A DNA stretch of 45,385 bases. Source: Mogibacterium sp. GTDB lineage: Bacteria > Bacillota > Clostridia > Peptostreptococcales > Anaerovoracaceae. The stretch lies in NCBI GenBank assembly GCA_024403035.1, contig JAKSSP010000010.1, positions 1-45,385 of the forward strand. Direction: 5' to 3'. The notes below the pieces were generated by a model. The model was given only the letters and a program-made list of their open reading frames with translations, was not told the origin of the DNA and ran no database searches. Positions within the stretch are counted from its first letter, which is position 1; every line of letters begins with the position of its first letter. A program made the translations under genes and the position numbers. Shown piece after piece: positions 14,085 to 23,860 of this stretch.

Positions 14085-15119
14085 CACTCCATTGTATTCA
14101 TACAGTCTGTAAGGCGACAGAACGCCCTGATCCGTGACCACTCCGCTCACGAGTTCGGGCGGCGTTATGTCGAATGCAGGATAATATCCTTTCACGTACT
14201 GGTTGGCCGTAGGAACTCCCATGGCCTGCAGCACGAATTCCGGATCTCTCATTTCAATCTTTACCGTGTCCACGGTCGGGTGTCCCTGGTCAGGCGTACC
14301 GCTCACGTAGTAAGGCACTCCGTGATACTTGGCGGCTATCGCTATCTGATAGGTCCCTACCTTATTGACAACATGTCCGTCGCAGCAGATGACATCTGCC
14401 GCTGAAGTAAACAGGTCTATGCCTTCGTTTTTCATGACCGCCGCCGGCATATTGTCTGTGATGACAGTAACGTCGAATCCCATGTCGCGGCAGACTGTAG
14501 CGGTAAGGCGCGAGCCCTGGAAGTACGGCCTGGTCTCAGGACAGAAGATCCTTATGTCTTTCCTCTGCTTCTTGGCTTCCCTCAGCATCATGCCGACAAT
14601 GGTCTCGGCAAAGCACTGGGTCATTATGGCGCCCTTCTCAGGGAAGAGATCCGCAAGGTACTTGCCGGTCTTGCCTATGCCTTCGTATCTGCGGTTGCTC
14701 TGGTCGATCGCCAGATCTCTGACCGCTTCCGATACGTCTTGTATGCCGAACTTCAGCGCGTCTTTCGCCGCGTTCAGGCACTCCTCCGTGATCTTCTGCA
14801 TGCGCCACGTGGTGGTTGGTCTGGCATGCGAGATCGTGTGAGCGGCCTTTGTCAGATAATCGATCTGATCGGTCTCGCTCCTTCCGGCGCACTCGTGCGC
14901 GGCAAGCGCCATGCCCATGGCCGCGGCAACATAAGGCCCTGCGCTCTGGGTGACCATGTCCTTGATCGCCGCCGCCACCTCGCGGTGGTTATTGCATACG
15001 ACCTTCTTTACGTCGATAGGGTAGATGCGGCGGTCCAGTATGTAGACCTTGCCGTCCTCATACCAGGCGATGTTCTCATACTGGAGCATCCACGCCAGGT
15101 CCAGGTCCTGTCTCAGCAT
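14064..15119 (-). CDS. MtnA/eIF2B-like sugar-1-phosphate isomerase, divergent
   Basis: This 351-residue protein belongs to the family of S-methyl-5-thioribose-1-phosphate isomerase and ribose-1,5-bisphosphate isomerase, which open a ring sugar-1-phosphate to its ketose. The N-terminal AWYEDGKVYILDRR segment, the catalytic cysteine in MTQC, TDNMPAAVM and the AADVICCDGHVVNKVGTYQIA segment align with MtnA. The usual VRGAPAIG substrate loop is replaced by TQSAGPYVAA, so the substrate may differ. The ATG at 15119 is chosen because GGAGGC lies just upstream. A longer frame to 15236 reads an Arg/Lys-rich shadow of the preceding gene. It overlaps the end of the acyl-CoA ligase region and is surely co-transcribed with it. 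Confidence 0.75.
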   Translation of the reverse strand: MLRQDLDLAWMLQYENIAWYEDGKVYILDRRIYPIDVKKVVCNNHREVAAAIKDMVTQSAGPYVAAAMGMALAAHECAGRSETDQIDYLTKAAHTISHARPTTTWRMQKITEECLNAAKDALKFGIQDVSEAVRDLAIDQSNRRYEGIGKTGKYLADLFPEKGAIMTQCFAETIVGMMLREAKKQRKDIRIFCPETRPYFQGSRLTATVCRDMGFDVTVITDNMPAAVMKNEGIDLFTSAADVICCDGHVVNKVGTYQIAIAAKYHGVPYYVSGTPDQGHPTVDTVKIEMRDPEFVLQAMGVPTANQYVKGYYPAFDITPPELVSGVVTDQGVLSPYRLYEYNGVKDQFLV

Positions 15120-15120
15120 T

Positions 15121-16914
15121 TTAAGCCTCCGGTCCCGCGGCTTCAGCCGCTTCCTCTGCTTTGCGCTTCGCCTCCTCTTCCTCCTCGAGGACGCGGTATG
15201 CCACCTTGCCCACCAGGGTCTTAGGCAGCTCTTCACGGAATTCTATATCGTAAGGCATCGCGTATTTCGCGATGTGTTTCTTTGCGTATGCCAGCAGCTC
15301 TTCTTTGAGAGCCTCATCGCCCCTGACGCCCTTCTTAGGCATGACGAACATCTTGACCTTTTCCATCTTGTAGTCGTCAGGCACTCCGATGGCGCAGCTC
15401 ATCTGCACCTTATCATGCGCGTCAAAGACGTTCTCGAGCTGGGCAGGATAGATGTTGTATCCGGACGAGATGATCATTCTCTTGGCTCTGCCGCGGAAGT
15501 GGATGAAGCCCTCTTCATCCATCGTCCCGAGGTCGCCCGTGTACAGCCAGATAAGTCCGTCCGCGTGTTCTCTCAGGGTCTCTGCAGTCTCGGCAGGCAT
15601 GTCAAGGTAGCCGGCCATAACGGTCGGTCCGGACATGATGATCTCTCCCTCTTCACCGTACGGGAGCTCTTCTGCCGTGCCCGGCTTGACGATCTTATAG
15701 TACATGTCAGGGAACGGTATGCCTATGCTGCCTTCCTTGTGCAGCTGCGGAGGAGTCAGGCAAGCGGCCGTTACACTCTCCGTCGTACCGTATCCCTCGC
15801 GGACCTGTATCTTTGAATTGTGGTCATAAAGGAACTTGTCGAATTTCTTTTTGAGTTCTATCGAAAGAGAGTCGCCGCCTGAGAAAACTCCTTTGAGTGA
15901 CGAGAGATCTTTTCCGTCCATTGACGGTAGTCTCAGCAGAGCCTCAAAGAGCGTCGGGACTCCGGCGATAAAGTTGCATTTGTATTTTGTGATCAGCTTG
16001 GCGTAGCTCTTTGGTGTGAACCTCGGCACCAGCACGCAGCGTCCGCCGCCTGCCAGCATCGTGTGTATGCATACTCCGAGACCGAAGCCATGGAATATAG
16101 GCATCGCGGCCAGCATCTTGTCGCCCGTCCTGTAGATAGGGTTGGCTGCTATTACCTGTCCGCCGAGAGCGTTGAAGTTGAGGTTGGTAAGGACTATGCC
16201 CTTGGTAATGCCTGTTGTGCCTCCGGAATAAAGGATAGCTGCAGGATCATCCGGCTTTCTTTCTACCTTGTACTCGTAGCCGCAGTGTCTGCCCAGGCTC
16301 ATGAAGTCAGGCCACTGGAAGACAGGAGCGTCTTTAGGGATCTTCTGTATCTTACGGCCCTCCGTCAGCATGTAGCCGACCCTGATAGGTTTGGTCAGCT
16401 CGTCCCTGATGCGGGCTATGATAACGTTCTGGATCTTTGTATTCTTACGGATGGCTTCTATCTTGTGATAGAACTGGTCGAGCGTGACTACCATCACGGA
16501 GTTTGACATGTTGAGGTAGTTTTCTATCTCCTTCTCAGCGCTGAGAGGATGGACCATGTTGGCGACCGCGCCCACCAGGTTGACCGCGTAAAGCATGTAT
16601 ATGGCCTGCGGGCAGTTAGGCATGGCGATGGTGACCCTGTCATTCTCGCGTATGCCCAGTACCCTGAGAGACTTTGCGCAGAGATTGATCTGGTCGATCA
16701 TGTATTTGTATGTGATGTGCTTGCCCATGAAGTCGAGAGCGATCATCAGAGGATACTTCTTAGCGGTCTCCTCCACCTTCTCGTACATGGTTCCGTTGAA
16801 ATATTCCACAGTCAGCGGCAGATCGCCCCGGCTTTTGTCCCACGGTATCTTTACCGTTTCCGGTACCGGAAATACGATATTGCCTTTTTCGTTAAGCGTC
16901 CATTTATTTGCCAT
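15121..16914 (-). CDS. AMP-dependent acyl-CoA ligase
   Basis: This 597-residue adenylate-forming enzyme of the long-chain fatty-acid CoA ligase type activates a carboxylic acid to acyl-AMP and then acyl-CoA. The P-loop-like YSGGTTGITKG, the GYGTTES motif, YTGDLG and the hinge/core GRAKRMIISSGYNIYP are all present. The C-terminal GKVAYRVLE supplies the catalytic lysine. The protein ends in an unusual Glu/Lys/Ala-rich helix (last 25 residues). AAGGAAA precedes the ATG. It heads an operon with the MtnA-like isomerase and is divergent from the large ABC transporter gene. The natural acid substrate cannot be told from sequence. Confidence 0.88.
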   Translation of the reverse strand: MANKWTLNEKGNIVFPVPETVKIPWDKSRGDLPLTVEYFNGTMYEKVEETAKKYPLMIALDFMGKHITYKYMIDQINLCAKSLRVLGIRENDRVTIAMPNCPQAIYMLYAVNLVGAVANMVHPLSAEKEIENYLNMSNSVMVVTLDQFYHKIEAIRKNTKIQNVIIARIRDELTKPIRVGYMLTEGRKIQKIPKDAPVFQWPDFMSLGRHCGYEYKVERKPDDPAAILYSGGTTGITKGIVLTNLNFNALGGQVIAANPIYRTGDKMLAAMPIFHGFGLGVCIHTMLAGGGRCVLVPRFTPKSYAKLITKYKCNFIAGVPTLFEALLRLPSMDGKDLSSLKGVFSGGDSLSIELKKKFDKFLYDHNSKIQVREGYGTTESVTAACLTPPQLHKEGSIGIPFPDMYYKIVKPGTAEELPYGEEGEIIMSGPTVMAGYLDMPAETAETLREHADGLIWLYTGDLGTMDEEGFIHFRGRAKRMIISSGYNIYPAQLENVFDAHDKVQMSCAIGVPDDYKMEKVKMFVMPKKGVRGDEALKEELLAYAKKHIAKYAMPYDIEFREELPKTLVGKVAYRVLEEEEEAKRKAEEAAEAAGPEA

Positions 16915-16980
16915 TTATTATTTTCCTTACTTTTGTATTCTGCAATGCGCAGTCCGCGTGTATTTTATCATTAATTAGTA

Positions 16981-16986
16981 TATAAT
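16981..16986 (+). promoter_or_regulatory. -10 box of the ABC transporter gene
   Basis: TATAAT lies ten bases before the ATG at 16997, with a weak TGTATT at 16959-16964 as -35. There is no room for a ribosome site, suggesting a leaderless transcript. Confidence 0.5.
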
Positions 16987-16996
16987 TCATCTGTCT

Positions 16997-19900
16997 ATGC
17001 TCGAATTAAGGAATATATCAAAGGAATACAAAACAGGCGCAGAGACCGTTCACGCTTTAAGAAACGTGAGCCTGGCTTTTCGTGAGAGCGAACTCGTGTC
17101 GGTGCTGGGGCCTTCGGGCTGCGGCAAGACAACGATGCTCAACATCCTGGGCGGACTCGATCAGTACACCGAGGGCGATCTTCTTATAAACGGGATCAGC
17201 ACCAAGGAGTACAAGGATGCCGACTGGGACGCTTACAGGAACGACACCATCGGTTTCGTATTCCAAAGCTATAACCTTATCTCGCATCAGAATGTGCTTT
17301 CGAACGTCGAGCTGGCTCTGACGATCTCCGGAGTGTCGGCTGCTGAGAGAAGAGAACGCGCGATAGCGGCTCTTGAACAGGTGGGACTCGGCGATCAGAT
17401 ATACAAGAAGCCGGCAGAGATGTCCGGCGGCCAGGTGCAGCGTGTGGCCATAGCGCGCGCCCTGATAAACGACCCTGACATAATCCTGGCTGATGAACCT
17501 ACGGGCGCTCTCGATACTGAGACCAGCACGCAGGTCATGGGCATTCTCAAGGAGATATCCGCTGACAGGCTGGTCATCATGGTAACGCATAACCCTGAGC
17601 TGGCGGAGGCCTATTCTACAAGGATAGTCAGGCTGTCCGATGGTCAGGTGATAAGCGACTCCAATCCTTTCGTACCAGGCGCGGTAAACGCGGCGTCTCT
17701 TGTGGGAGCGGTACCGGCAGTGGCAGGCGCGGCAGGTCTTGCAGAGGCAGCAGAAGCTGCAGGTCTCGCAGATACGGCGGCTCCGAGAAGACGCAAAACA
17801 AACGGGAGAGCTTCGGGCAGGCGCAACCGCTCCATGTCGATGGCGACAGCGCTTCACCTCTCACTCAACAACCTGATGACCAAAAAAGCCAGGACTCTCC
17901 TCACGGCGTTCGCGGGCAGCATAGGTATCATCGGCATAGCGCTGATACTCTCCGTCTCGCACGGATTCCAGACATACATAGATAAACTCGAGGAGGACAC
18001 TCTTTCGTCCTATCCTCTCACCATACAGGCTGAGACCGCCGACATGACGTCCATGATCGCCGCGTTCATGGCCAACGCCCAGGACACAGAGGGCGAGGCA
18101 TCCGGCGACAGGGTCCACGAGCAGCGCATCATGACGGACATGCTCGCAAGCGTCGGCACCAACGACCTCGCCGCGTTCAAGGAACGCGTGGACACTAACA
18201 TCGATACCATAGGCGACTGGTTCAACGCCTACGATTATTCGTACGGTCTCACGGTCAACATCTACTCTACCAACATGGAGTACGGACCGCTGCGCGTAAG
18301 CCCGGGTTCCATCATGCAGTCGTACATGAGCGGTTTCCAGCAGTCCAACTTCTCGATGATGAACAGCGACGTCTTCTTCCAGATGATGGACAACGAAGAG
18401 CTCCTGAAGTCGCAGTACAAGGTGCTCGCCGGCAAATGGCCGGAGAAGTACAACGAGCTTCTTATGGTGCTCGACAGCGAGGACCAGCTGAACGACTACA
18501 TCGTATATACGCTCGGTCTGCGCGACCCTCAGGAGCTGAAGGACATGATCAACGACGTCATGAACGGCGAGGAAGTGGAGAACACCAGCGAACAGCTCGA
18601 GTGGACCTACGACGACTTCCTGGGAATGGAATTCGCCCTGGTGCATTCATGCGACACATACAAGCGCAATTCCTCATATGACGTCTGGGAGGACATGACA
18701 GAGGATAACGCCTATATGGAAGATCTGATAAACAGGTCTGAGAAACTTAAGATCACCGGCATCGTCTGCGCCAAGGAAGCCTCAGCGGCAAACGCGATGG
18801 ATTCGGGTATCGGCTACCTGCCGCTCCTGACCCGCCATATGATCGAATACGCCTCCGAGTCCGACATAGTAAAGATACAGAGAGAAAACAAAAACACCGA
18901 CGTCTTCAGCGGCAAGACCTTTGAGTCCATTCGCAACAAGACGGATGAGGGTCTGGGCTTTGAGGACATGATAAGCATCGACGAGAACAAGCTGAAAAAG
19001 GCACTCGGCGGTGATATAGATCCGAACGCGATACAGAAGGATATCGCGAAGATCGCGGAGAAAGAGATCAAGGATCTCAGTAAGAACGATTCAGCCGAAA
19101 AGGTGCAGGAGGATGTGACCGAAGCCACAAAGGCCGGCTGCAGCAAGATGATCGACAACCTGAAGGAGCAGGCAGCGAAAGATCCGGATAACTTTAAGAT
19201 CGACAGCGACAGCGTATCAAAAGCTCTCGCGGATTCGCAGAATAAGGGAAAGCACTCCAGGATAGTGAACCCTCTGCTTGGCGGATACGGGACAATGCTG
19301 CAAAAGGCAGGCCCTGATATCCAGGAGCAAACGAAGCCGGCAAACATCGTGCTGGCCGCACTTTCGGAAGCCGGTGTTACAGTAGCGGAAGAAGCGGACG
19401 CCAACGAGCTGCTGGAGGCAGCAAAGAACAATGACGATACCGCCCTAGCCACAAAGCTTGCTGCCTTGGGAGTACCTTACCCGGCCATACCTGCCCTGCT
19501 TCAGCCTATCAAGGACATCGTCGCAAAAGGCGACGGCTACCTCTGGGATGCTCTTGCCGCGACTATCGACCCGTACGTGAATGCGGATGAGGTCCAGAAG
19601 GGCGTTAAGCAATACGGCGAGGGCATAGAGATGATGCAGGACGCTCAGGTGGTAGGGCCGGCGCTCGGCAAAGCGGCCGAGGCTGTAGGCAAGCAGTTCA
19701 ACGTCGATCCTCAGGGCATAGCTGACGCGTTCACCATGAAGATGAATGAGGACGAGATCACAAGGCTGATCACGGCTTATGTCTCGGGCGGTCAGGAGAC
19801 GAACTACGACCGCAACCTCAGGAAGCTGGGCTACGCGGATCTCGCGAAGCCGGAGGCGATGTCGTTCTACCTCAAGGATTTTGATTCAAAGGAAGCGTTC

Positions 19901-20425
19901 CTGAAGTTTATAGACGACTACAATCAGGAGATGCAGGATAATGGTGATGAGGATAAGGTCATCAGCTACACCGACGTCACCGGAGTCATGATCAAGTCGG
20001 TCAAGAACATCACCAACGCGGTAAGCTACGTGCTGATCGCATTCGTGGCGATCTCGCTGATAGTATCCTCGATCATGATCGGAGTCATAACATATATCTC
20101 CGTCCTTGAGAGGACCAAGGAGATCGGAATACTCCGCGCGATCGGAGCCTCAAAGAAGGACATCGCGCGCATATTCAACGCGGAGACCATCATCGTCGGA
20201 CTCTGCGCGGGCATCATAGGAATAGGCGCGAGCCTGATACTGCTGGTACCTATCAACCACATACTGATAGGTCTCACGAAGATATCTGCGCTCAAGGCTA
20301 TACTGCCGGCGGCAGGAGGCGTGGCGCTAGTGTTCATCAGCATATTCCTCACGTTCATAGCCGGACTCATCCCGTCAGGCATGGCTGCACGCAAGGACCC
20401 TGTCGTAGCGCTGCGTACGGAGTAA
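16997..20425 (+). CDS. ABC transporter, fused ATPase and FtsX/MacB-type permease with very large extracellular domain
   Basis: This is a 1142-residue fusion. Residues 1-222 are an ATPase of the LolD/MacB type: Walker A GPSGCGKT (38-45), signature MSGGQ, Walker [12 protein letters not shown] and the H-loop THNP. An Ala-rich linker (about 228-262) and a basic segment lead to the first membrane helix (299-321). About 685 residues then lie outside the membrane and are rich in charged helices. Three further helices follow from about 1010, with the FtsX signature [20 protein letters not shown]. Such proteins act as mechanotransmitters or export peptides, lipids or drugs, or sense antimicrobial peptides. 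The [11 protein letters not shown] start is canonical for the family but has no ribosome site. Confidence 0.9.
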   Translation: MLELRNISKEYKTGAETVHALRNVSLAFRESELVSVLGPSGCGKTTMLNILGGLDQYTEGDLLINGISTKEYKDADWDAYRNDTIGFVFQSYNLISHQNVLSNVELALTISGVSAAERRERAIAALEQVGLGDQIYKKPAEMSGGQVQRVAIARALINDPDIILADEPTGALDTETSTQVMGILKEISADRLVIMVTHNPELAEAYSTRIVRLSDGQVISDSNPFVPGAVNAASLVGAVPAVAGAAGLAEAAEAAGLADTAAPRRRKTNGRASGRRNRSMSMATALHLSLNNLMTKKARTLLTAFAGSIGIIGIALILSVSHGFQTYIDKLEEDTLSSYPLTIQAETADMTSMIAAFMANAQDTEGEASGDRVHEQRIMTDMLASVGTNDLAAFKERVDTNIDTIGDWFNAYDYSYGLTVNIYSTNMEYGPLRVSPGSIMQSYMSGFQQSNFSMMNSDVFFQMMDNEELLKSQYKVLAGKWPEKYNELLMVLDSEDQLNDYIVYTLGLRDPQELKDMINDVMNGEEVENTSEQLEWTYDDFLGMEFALVHSCDTYKRNSSYDVWEDMTEDNAYMEDLINRSEKLKITGIVCAKEASAANAMDSGIGYLPLLTRHMIEYASESDIVKIQRENKNTDVFSGKTFESIRNKTDEGLGFEDMISIDENKLKKALGGDIDPNAIQKDIAKIAEKEIKDLSKNDSAEKVQEDVTEATKAGCSKMIDNLKEQAAKDPDNFKIDSDSVSKALADSQNKGKHSRIVNPLLGGYGTMLQKAGPDIQEQTKPANIVLAALSEAGVTVAEEADANELLEAAKNNDDTALATKLAALGVPYPAIPALLQPIKDIVAKGDGYLWDALAATIDPYVNADEVQKGVKQYGEGIEMMQDAQVVGPALGKAAEAVGKQFNVDPQGIADAFTMKMNEDEITRLITAYVSGGQETNYDRNLRKLGYADLAKPEAMSFYLKDFDSKEAFLKFIDDYNQEMQDNGDEDKVISYTDVTGVMIKSVKNITNAVSYVLIAFVAISLIVSSIMIGVITYISVLERTKEIGILRAIGASKKDIARIFNAETIIVGLCAGIIGIGASLILLVPINHILIGLTKISALKAILPAAGGVALVFISIFLTFIAGLIPSGMAARKDPVVALRTE

Positions 20426-20450
20426 GGCTTTTAAAAGAATAAAAACCAAC

Positions 20451-20483
20451 ACAAAAGCGGTGGCCTGGTGCCACCGCTTTTGT
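20451..20483. terminator. bidirectional terminator
   Basis: A perfect 14-bp stem, ACAAAAGCGGTGGC (20451-20464) with GCCACCGCTTTTGT (20470-20483), has a 5-base loop and A/T runs at the base for both strands. It ends the ABC gene and, at some distance, the MntP gene. The 123 bases on to 20606 hold no gene. They contain ATATGGAAATGTTATATGG and a third ATATGG-type element in reverse (CCATATAATA), possibly protein-binding sites. Confidence 0.85.
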
Positions 20484-20606
20484 CGTTTTGTCTTAGGTAT
20501 TATATGGAAATGTTATATGGAGGTTTCAGAGTTTTTCTCTCTACACCCATATAATAGTCTCCGATTATGTCGAAATGGTGATGTTTATGAGAATGATATC
20601 TGTAGA

Positions 20607-21194
20607 TTAAAAGAATACGCCCCTTATCCAGATCTCCAGACCTATGCCGATCAGGATGATCCCGCCCAGGATCGAAGCCTTGCCGGCAAGCACGGTTCCG
20701 AGTTTCTGTCCTATCCTGAGACCGGCCATGCAGATGATCAGCGTCACCGCCCCGATGATGAACGATGCGGATACGGCCTGCAGCAGGCTGTAAGCCGCGA
20801 TGGTGAATCCGACCGAGAGTGCGTCTATCGATGTGGCGATGCCCTGCATGATGAGATCTCCGGCTCCTACCTGCTCCTGCTCGCCGCCATTTGGCTCACG
20901 GTTTTCCTCGATGCCTTCCTTCAGCATCTTGCCTCCTATGTACAGAAGCAGCAGAAGAGCTATCCACGGGACCAGGCCGCTGAACCACTCAAGCTTGCTC
21001 TCCGCTGTGTGGACAAAGACCCAGCCAATCATCGGCATCGCGAACTGAAAGCCCGCGAATGTGCCGGCGATCGTCAGCATTCTTCCTGTTTTCATATTTT
21101 TATCAGCCAGACCGTTGGCGAGCGATACGCTGAACGCGTCCATGGCCAGACCGACACCCAGCAAAACGCTGGTGATGACAAGTTCCAGACTCAA
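20607..21194 (-). CDS. mntP: manganese efflux pump MntP
   Basis: This 195-residue membrane protein of the MntP (DUF204) family exports Mn2+. Six helices in two inverted halves are visible, with the intramembrane acidic residues of each half in LAMDAFSVSL and SIDALSVGF. The start codon is TTG at 21194, preceded by GAGGG. That ribosome site is duplicated by a 12-bp tandem repeat. The gene follows the AEC carrier by 23 bases and has no room for the manganese riboswitch that often controls mntP. Confidence 0.9.
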   Translation of the reverse strand: MSLELVITSVLLGVGLAMDAFSVSLANGLADKNMKTGRMLTIAGTFAGFQFAMPMIGWVFVHTAESKLEWFSGLVPWIALLLLLYIGGKMLKEGIEENREPNGGEQEQVGAGDLIMQGIATSIDALSVGFTIAAYSLLQAVSASFIIGAVTLIICMAGLRIGQKLGTVLAGKASILGGIILIGIGLEIWIRGVFF

Positions 21195-21196
21195 TT

Positions 21197-21220
21197 TATC
21201 CCTCTTTATATCCCTCTTTA
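21197..21220. repeat. 12-bp perfect tandem duplication containing a ribosome site and a stop codon
   Basis: TATCCCTCTTTA occurs twice head to tail (21197-21208, 21209-21220). On the minus strand each copy reads TAAAGAGGGATA. The first copy includes the stop codon of the AEC carrier, and both carry an AGAGGG ribosome site for mntP. Confidence 0.9.
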
Positions 21221-22159
21221 AAACATGCCCGCGGTCTTAAGTATGAAAAGCCACACTGGCATGGTGAAACACGCTCCGATAGTGGATATGACCACAGTCT
21301 CCCCGGCAAGTCTCCCGTTGCCGCCCATCGACTCGGCCATCGCGTACGACGCGAGGGCGGTAGGCGTAGCCAGCATCAGGAGCACCGCTATGAGTGCTAC
21401 GTCCCTCATGCCCAGCCAGACGGCTCCGGCGATCCCGATAGCAGGCCATATCATTATCTTAGACGCGACGCAGAACGCGATCTTCTTTCTGTCGCTGCTG
21501 AATCCCTTCAGGTTGAGCGCCGCACCCAGGAGTATCATCGCGATCGGAGCCGTGCAGTCCGACAGTGTGCTCACGGTCTGCTCTATAGGCACCGGCAGTT
21601 TTATGCCTATCAGCATCACGATGCCCGCCGCGATGGCGCCCAGGATTATAGGGTTCTTCAGCACGTTCTTTGCGGTGCGGCCAAGGTCGGCCTTGCCTCC
21701 TCTGAATCTCTCCAGCACCACTACTGACATGACGTTGTAGATCGGCACTACGAATAAGATCACCAGGGCCACCTGAGTGACGTTGCCTTTTCCGAAAAGG
21801 TTTATGCCTACCGGGAGCCCCATGAGTATTATGTTGCTGCGGAACGCCGACTGTATCATCGTACCCTTGTTGCGGTCTTCCTTTACGAGCCTGCTGACGG
21901 CAAACCAGGTGATGGCTATCTGCAGGCAGGTAAATACAACGCTGTATATAACAAGAAGCAGGTCGAAGTTTTCTCCGATGTTCTTGCCGTAGAGATTGTC
22001 GAACATAATAAAAGGATAAAGCGTAACGAAGACCACGCGGGTGAACTTCTTTACGTCTTCATCGCTTACCACACCGGCAGTCTTCAGAAGGATGCCGATG
22101 AGCAGATATATGGCCGACGGAATGACGGCGTTTACACAGATGATAAAGTTCTGAAGCAT
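21218..22159 (-). CDS. AEC-family (auxin efflux carrier-like) transporter
   Basis: This 313-residue, ten-helix membrane protein belongs to the AEC family (PF03547). Bacterial members carry organic anions such as malate or malonate. The N-terminal MLQNFIICVNAVIPSAIYLLIG, the GLPVGINLFG segment of the first half and the IMILLGAALNL segment of the second half fit the family. A TGATATAAT extended -10 lies seven bases before the ATG and there is no ribosome site, pointing to a leaderless transcript. It stands between the ClC and mntP genes on the same strand. Confidence 0.85.
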   Translation of the reverse strand: MLQNFIICVNAVIPSAIYLLIGILLKTAGVVSDEDVKKFTRVVFVTLYPFIMFDNLYGKNIGENFDLLLVIYSVVFTCLQIAITWFAVSRLVKEDRNKGTMIQSAFRSNIILMGLPVGINLFGKGNVTQVALVILFVVPIYNVMSVVVLERFRGGKADLGRTAKNVLKNPIILGAIAAGIVMLIGIKLPVPIEQTVSTLSDCTAPIAMILLGAALNLKGFSSDRKKIAFCVASKIMIWPAIGIAGAVWLGMRDVALIAVLLMLATPTALASYAMAESMGGNGRLAGETVVISTIGACFTMPVWLFILKTAGMF

Positions 22160-22166
22160 GTTAGAT

Positions 22167-22175
22167 ATTATATCA
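22167..22175 (-). promoter_or_regulatory. extended -10 promoter of the AEC transporter
   Basis: TGATATAAT on the minus strand (TATAAT at 22167-22172) sits in the 17-base gap after the ClC stop codon, seven bases before the ATG at 22159. Confidence 0.5.
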
Positions 22176-22176
22176 C

Positions 22177-23850
22177 TTAACGGCTGCCTGCTTCCACGAC
22201 GTGGCAGGCTTCGTCGACTATTGATTCGACATCCGCTATGTCGTTTTCTCTTGTGAGTATCTCAAGTTCATCTCCGCCCCGGAGTATGGTGTTGCCGTCC
22301 GGGATTATCTCTATGCCGCCCCGGGTCACGGATACGATCAGCGTGCCCAGAGGCAGGCCAAAGTCAGCCACATGACCACCGTCCATGCGCGATCCGATGT
22401 GGACCTCTGTGTCGATGACCGTTTTTCTGTCACGGAGGAGCGCGCTGCGGCTGGCTGAAGGCCTGCCCATGCTGCGCTCGAGGAGCTGCGTATATATAGG
22501 TTTGACTCCGAGAGCTTCCGCTGTCAGGTAGGCCACGAGTGCGGTCAGCACGAGTGGCAACAGCGTCGTGAAATCACCGGTCATTTCGGTGATGAGAACG
22601 ACGCCCGTGACAGGCGCGCGAACTATGGCCGCGAAGTAGCCGGCCATGGCGACGACCACGAAGCCGGTTATGTAGGTCTGGTCGACGCCCGCGAGGCCGA
22701 GCAGTCTTGAGAAAAGGCCTCCGGTGAGCGCGCCCAGTACCAGAAGCGGCAGGAATATTCCTCCCGGGGAGCCCGATCCGAAGCTCGCTGTCGAGAATAT
22801 GAACTTGACCAGAAGCAGCAGGGCAATGGCGCCTAAGGCGTATTCGCCGTGGCTGATCTGCCCTACCAGTCCACTCCCGCTCCCGAGCACTTCCGGATAA
22901 ACGAAATACATGACGTACGCAAGCGCCATCATGCAAAGCACTCTGCCGAATGCCGCGGCTCTGGCCGCAAAGATGGTCGGATGGAGTCCGTCCTTAATGA
23001 GCGCCGGAGTCTTTCCGGCTATCCCGCACACAAGATCCGCGAATGCCTTACCGGCCTTTTCGGATATGTTCTGCATGAAGTCGATGGTCCTGTTATATAC
23101 AGCGCCGAATACACCCAGTATGAGTCCCAGAAAAATGACCGCCCAGTAATACTTCAGCGGCAGTCCGTGCTCCACCTCAAAGCCGAACACAGGTGTCAGG
23201 CCAAGTATATTGGCCGTAACGAAGTCGCTTGCCGCGGCTGCTGCCATGGTGGTCAGCAGTACCTCCGCTGAGAAATTGCGATGCAGTTCTTCAAGGCTGA
23301 ATATGGCTCCTGCCAGAGGAGCGCCAAAGGCTGCCGAAAGTCCGGCTCCGGCTCCACATGTGAGGAGCAGACGCTCTTCTGTGAGCGGGGTGCGCCTGGC
23401 CCGCGCAAATCCCTTGCCTACCATGGCTCCTATCTGTATGCTCGGGCCCTCTCGCCCAAGCGCGAGCCCGCCTCCAATGGCGAGGGCGCACCCCGCCATC
23501 TTGGCAGCGATCACCCTCCGCCAGTTCATGTCCTTCTGTCCGCGCAGCTCGCCCTCCACCTGAGGGATTCCCGAACCGGTGATATCCGGCTCTATCACCA
23601 GCAGCACCGTGATGACTGCCGCTACGGCGATCAGTATGAGAGCTATGATGAGTGCATGTCCCGCCCCGGAACCCGCGAACTCCACCATGCAGTCCCTTAT
23701 TGTGTCGGCTCCCGTAAGCATCAGCCTGAACACAGAAATAAGGGCCCCTGTTATAAGTCCTATCAGGGCCCCTTCAAGTATCAGTCTGTATTTGTAAGTC
23801 TTCTGCCGGCGCCTTCCGGCGCCGGACGGGTCTTTTTCGGTCAGTTCCAT
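22177..23850 (-). CDS. clcA: ClC-family chloride transporter with TrkA-C domain
   Basis: This 557-residue ClC protein has the ion-path motifs GSGIPQ (92-97), GREGPS (132-137) and GGIFLP. The gating glutamate E134 is kept, so Cl-/H+ exchange is more likely than a channel. The last 90 residues form a TrkA-C (RCK_C) domain (FGLPLGTLIVSV...GGDELEIL), which in other transporters binds a small regulatory ligand such as a dinucleotide. AAGGAAG precedes the ATG. The gene starts ten bases after the isocitrate dehydrogenase gene. A role in acid or osmotic balance is likely. Confidence 0.9.
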   Translation of the reverse strand: MELTEKDPSGAGRRRQKTYKYRLILEGALIGLITGALISVFRLMLTGADTIRDCMVEFAGSGAGHALIIALILIAVAAVITVLLVIEPDITGSGIPQVEGELRGQKDMNWRRVIAAKMAGCALAIGGGLALGREGPSIQIGAMVGKGFARARRTPLTEERLLLTCGAGAGLSAAFGAPLAGAIFSLEELHRNFSAEVLLTTMAAAAASDFVTANILGLTPVFGFEVEHGLPLKYYWAVIFLGLILGVFGAVYNRTIDFMQNISEKAGKAFADLVCGIAGKTPALIKDGLHPTIFAARAAAFGRVLCMMALAYVMYFVYPEVLGSGSGLVGQISHGEYALGAIALLLLVKFIFSTASFGSGSPGGIFLPLLVLGALTGGLFSRLLGLAGVDQTYITGFVVVAMAGYFAAIVRAPVTGVVLITEMTGDFTTLLPLVLTALVAYLTAEALGVKPIYTQLLERSMGRPSASRSALLRDRKTVIDTEVHIGSRMDGGHVADFGLPLGTLIVSVTRGGIEIIPDGNTILRGGDELEILTRENDIADVESIVDEACHVVEAGSR

Positions 23851-23860
23851 TTTCTTCCTT

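Noticed and set aside
21195-21217. yybP-ykoY manganese riboswitch before mntP
   Set aside because: Only 23 bases separate mntP from the upstream gene, too short for the aptamer.
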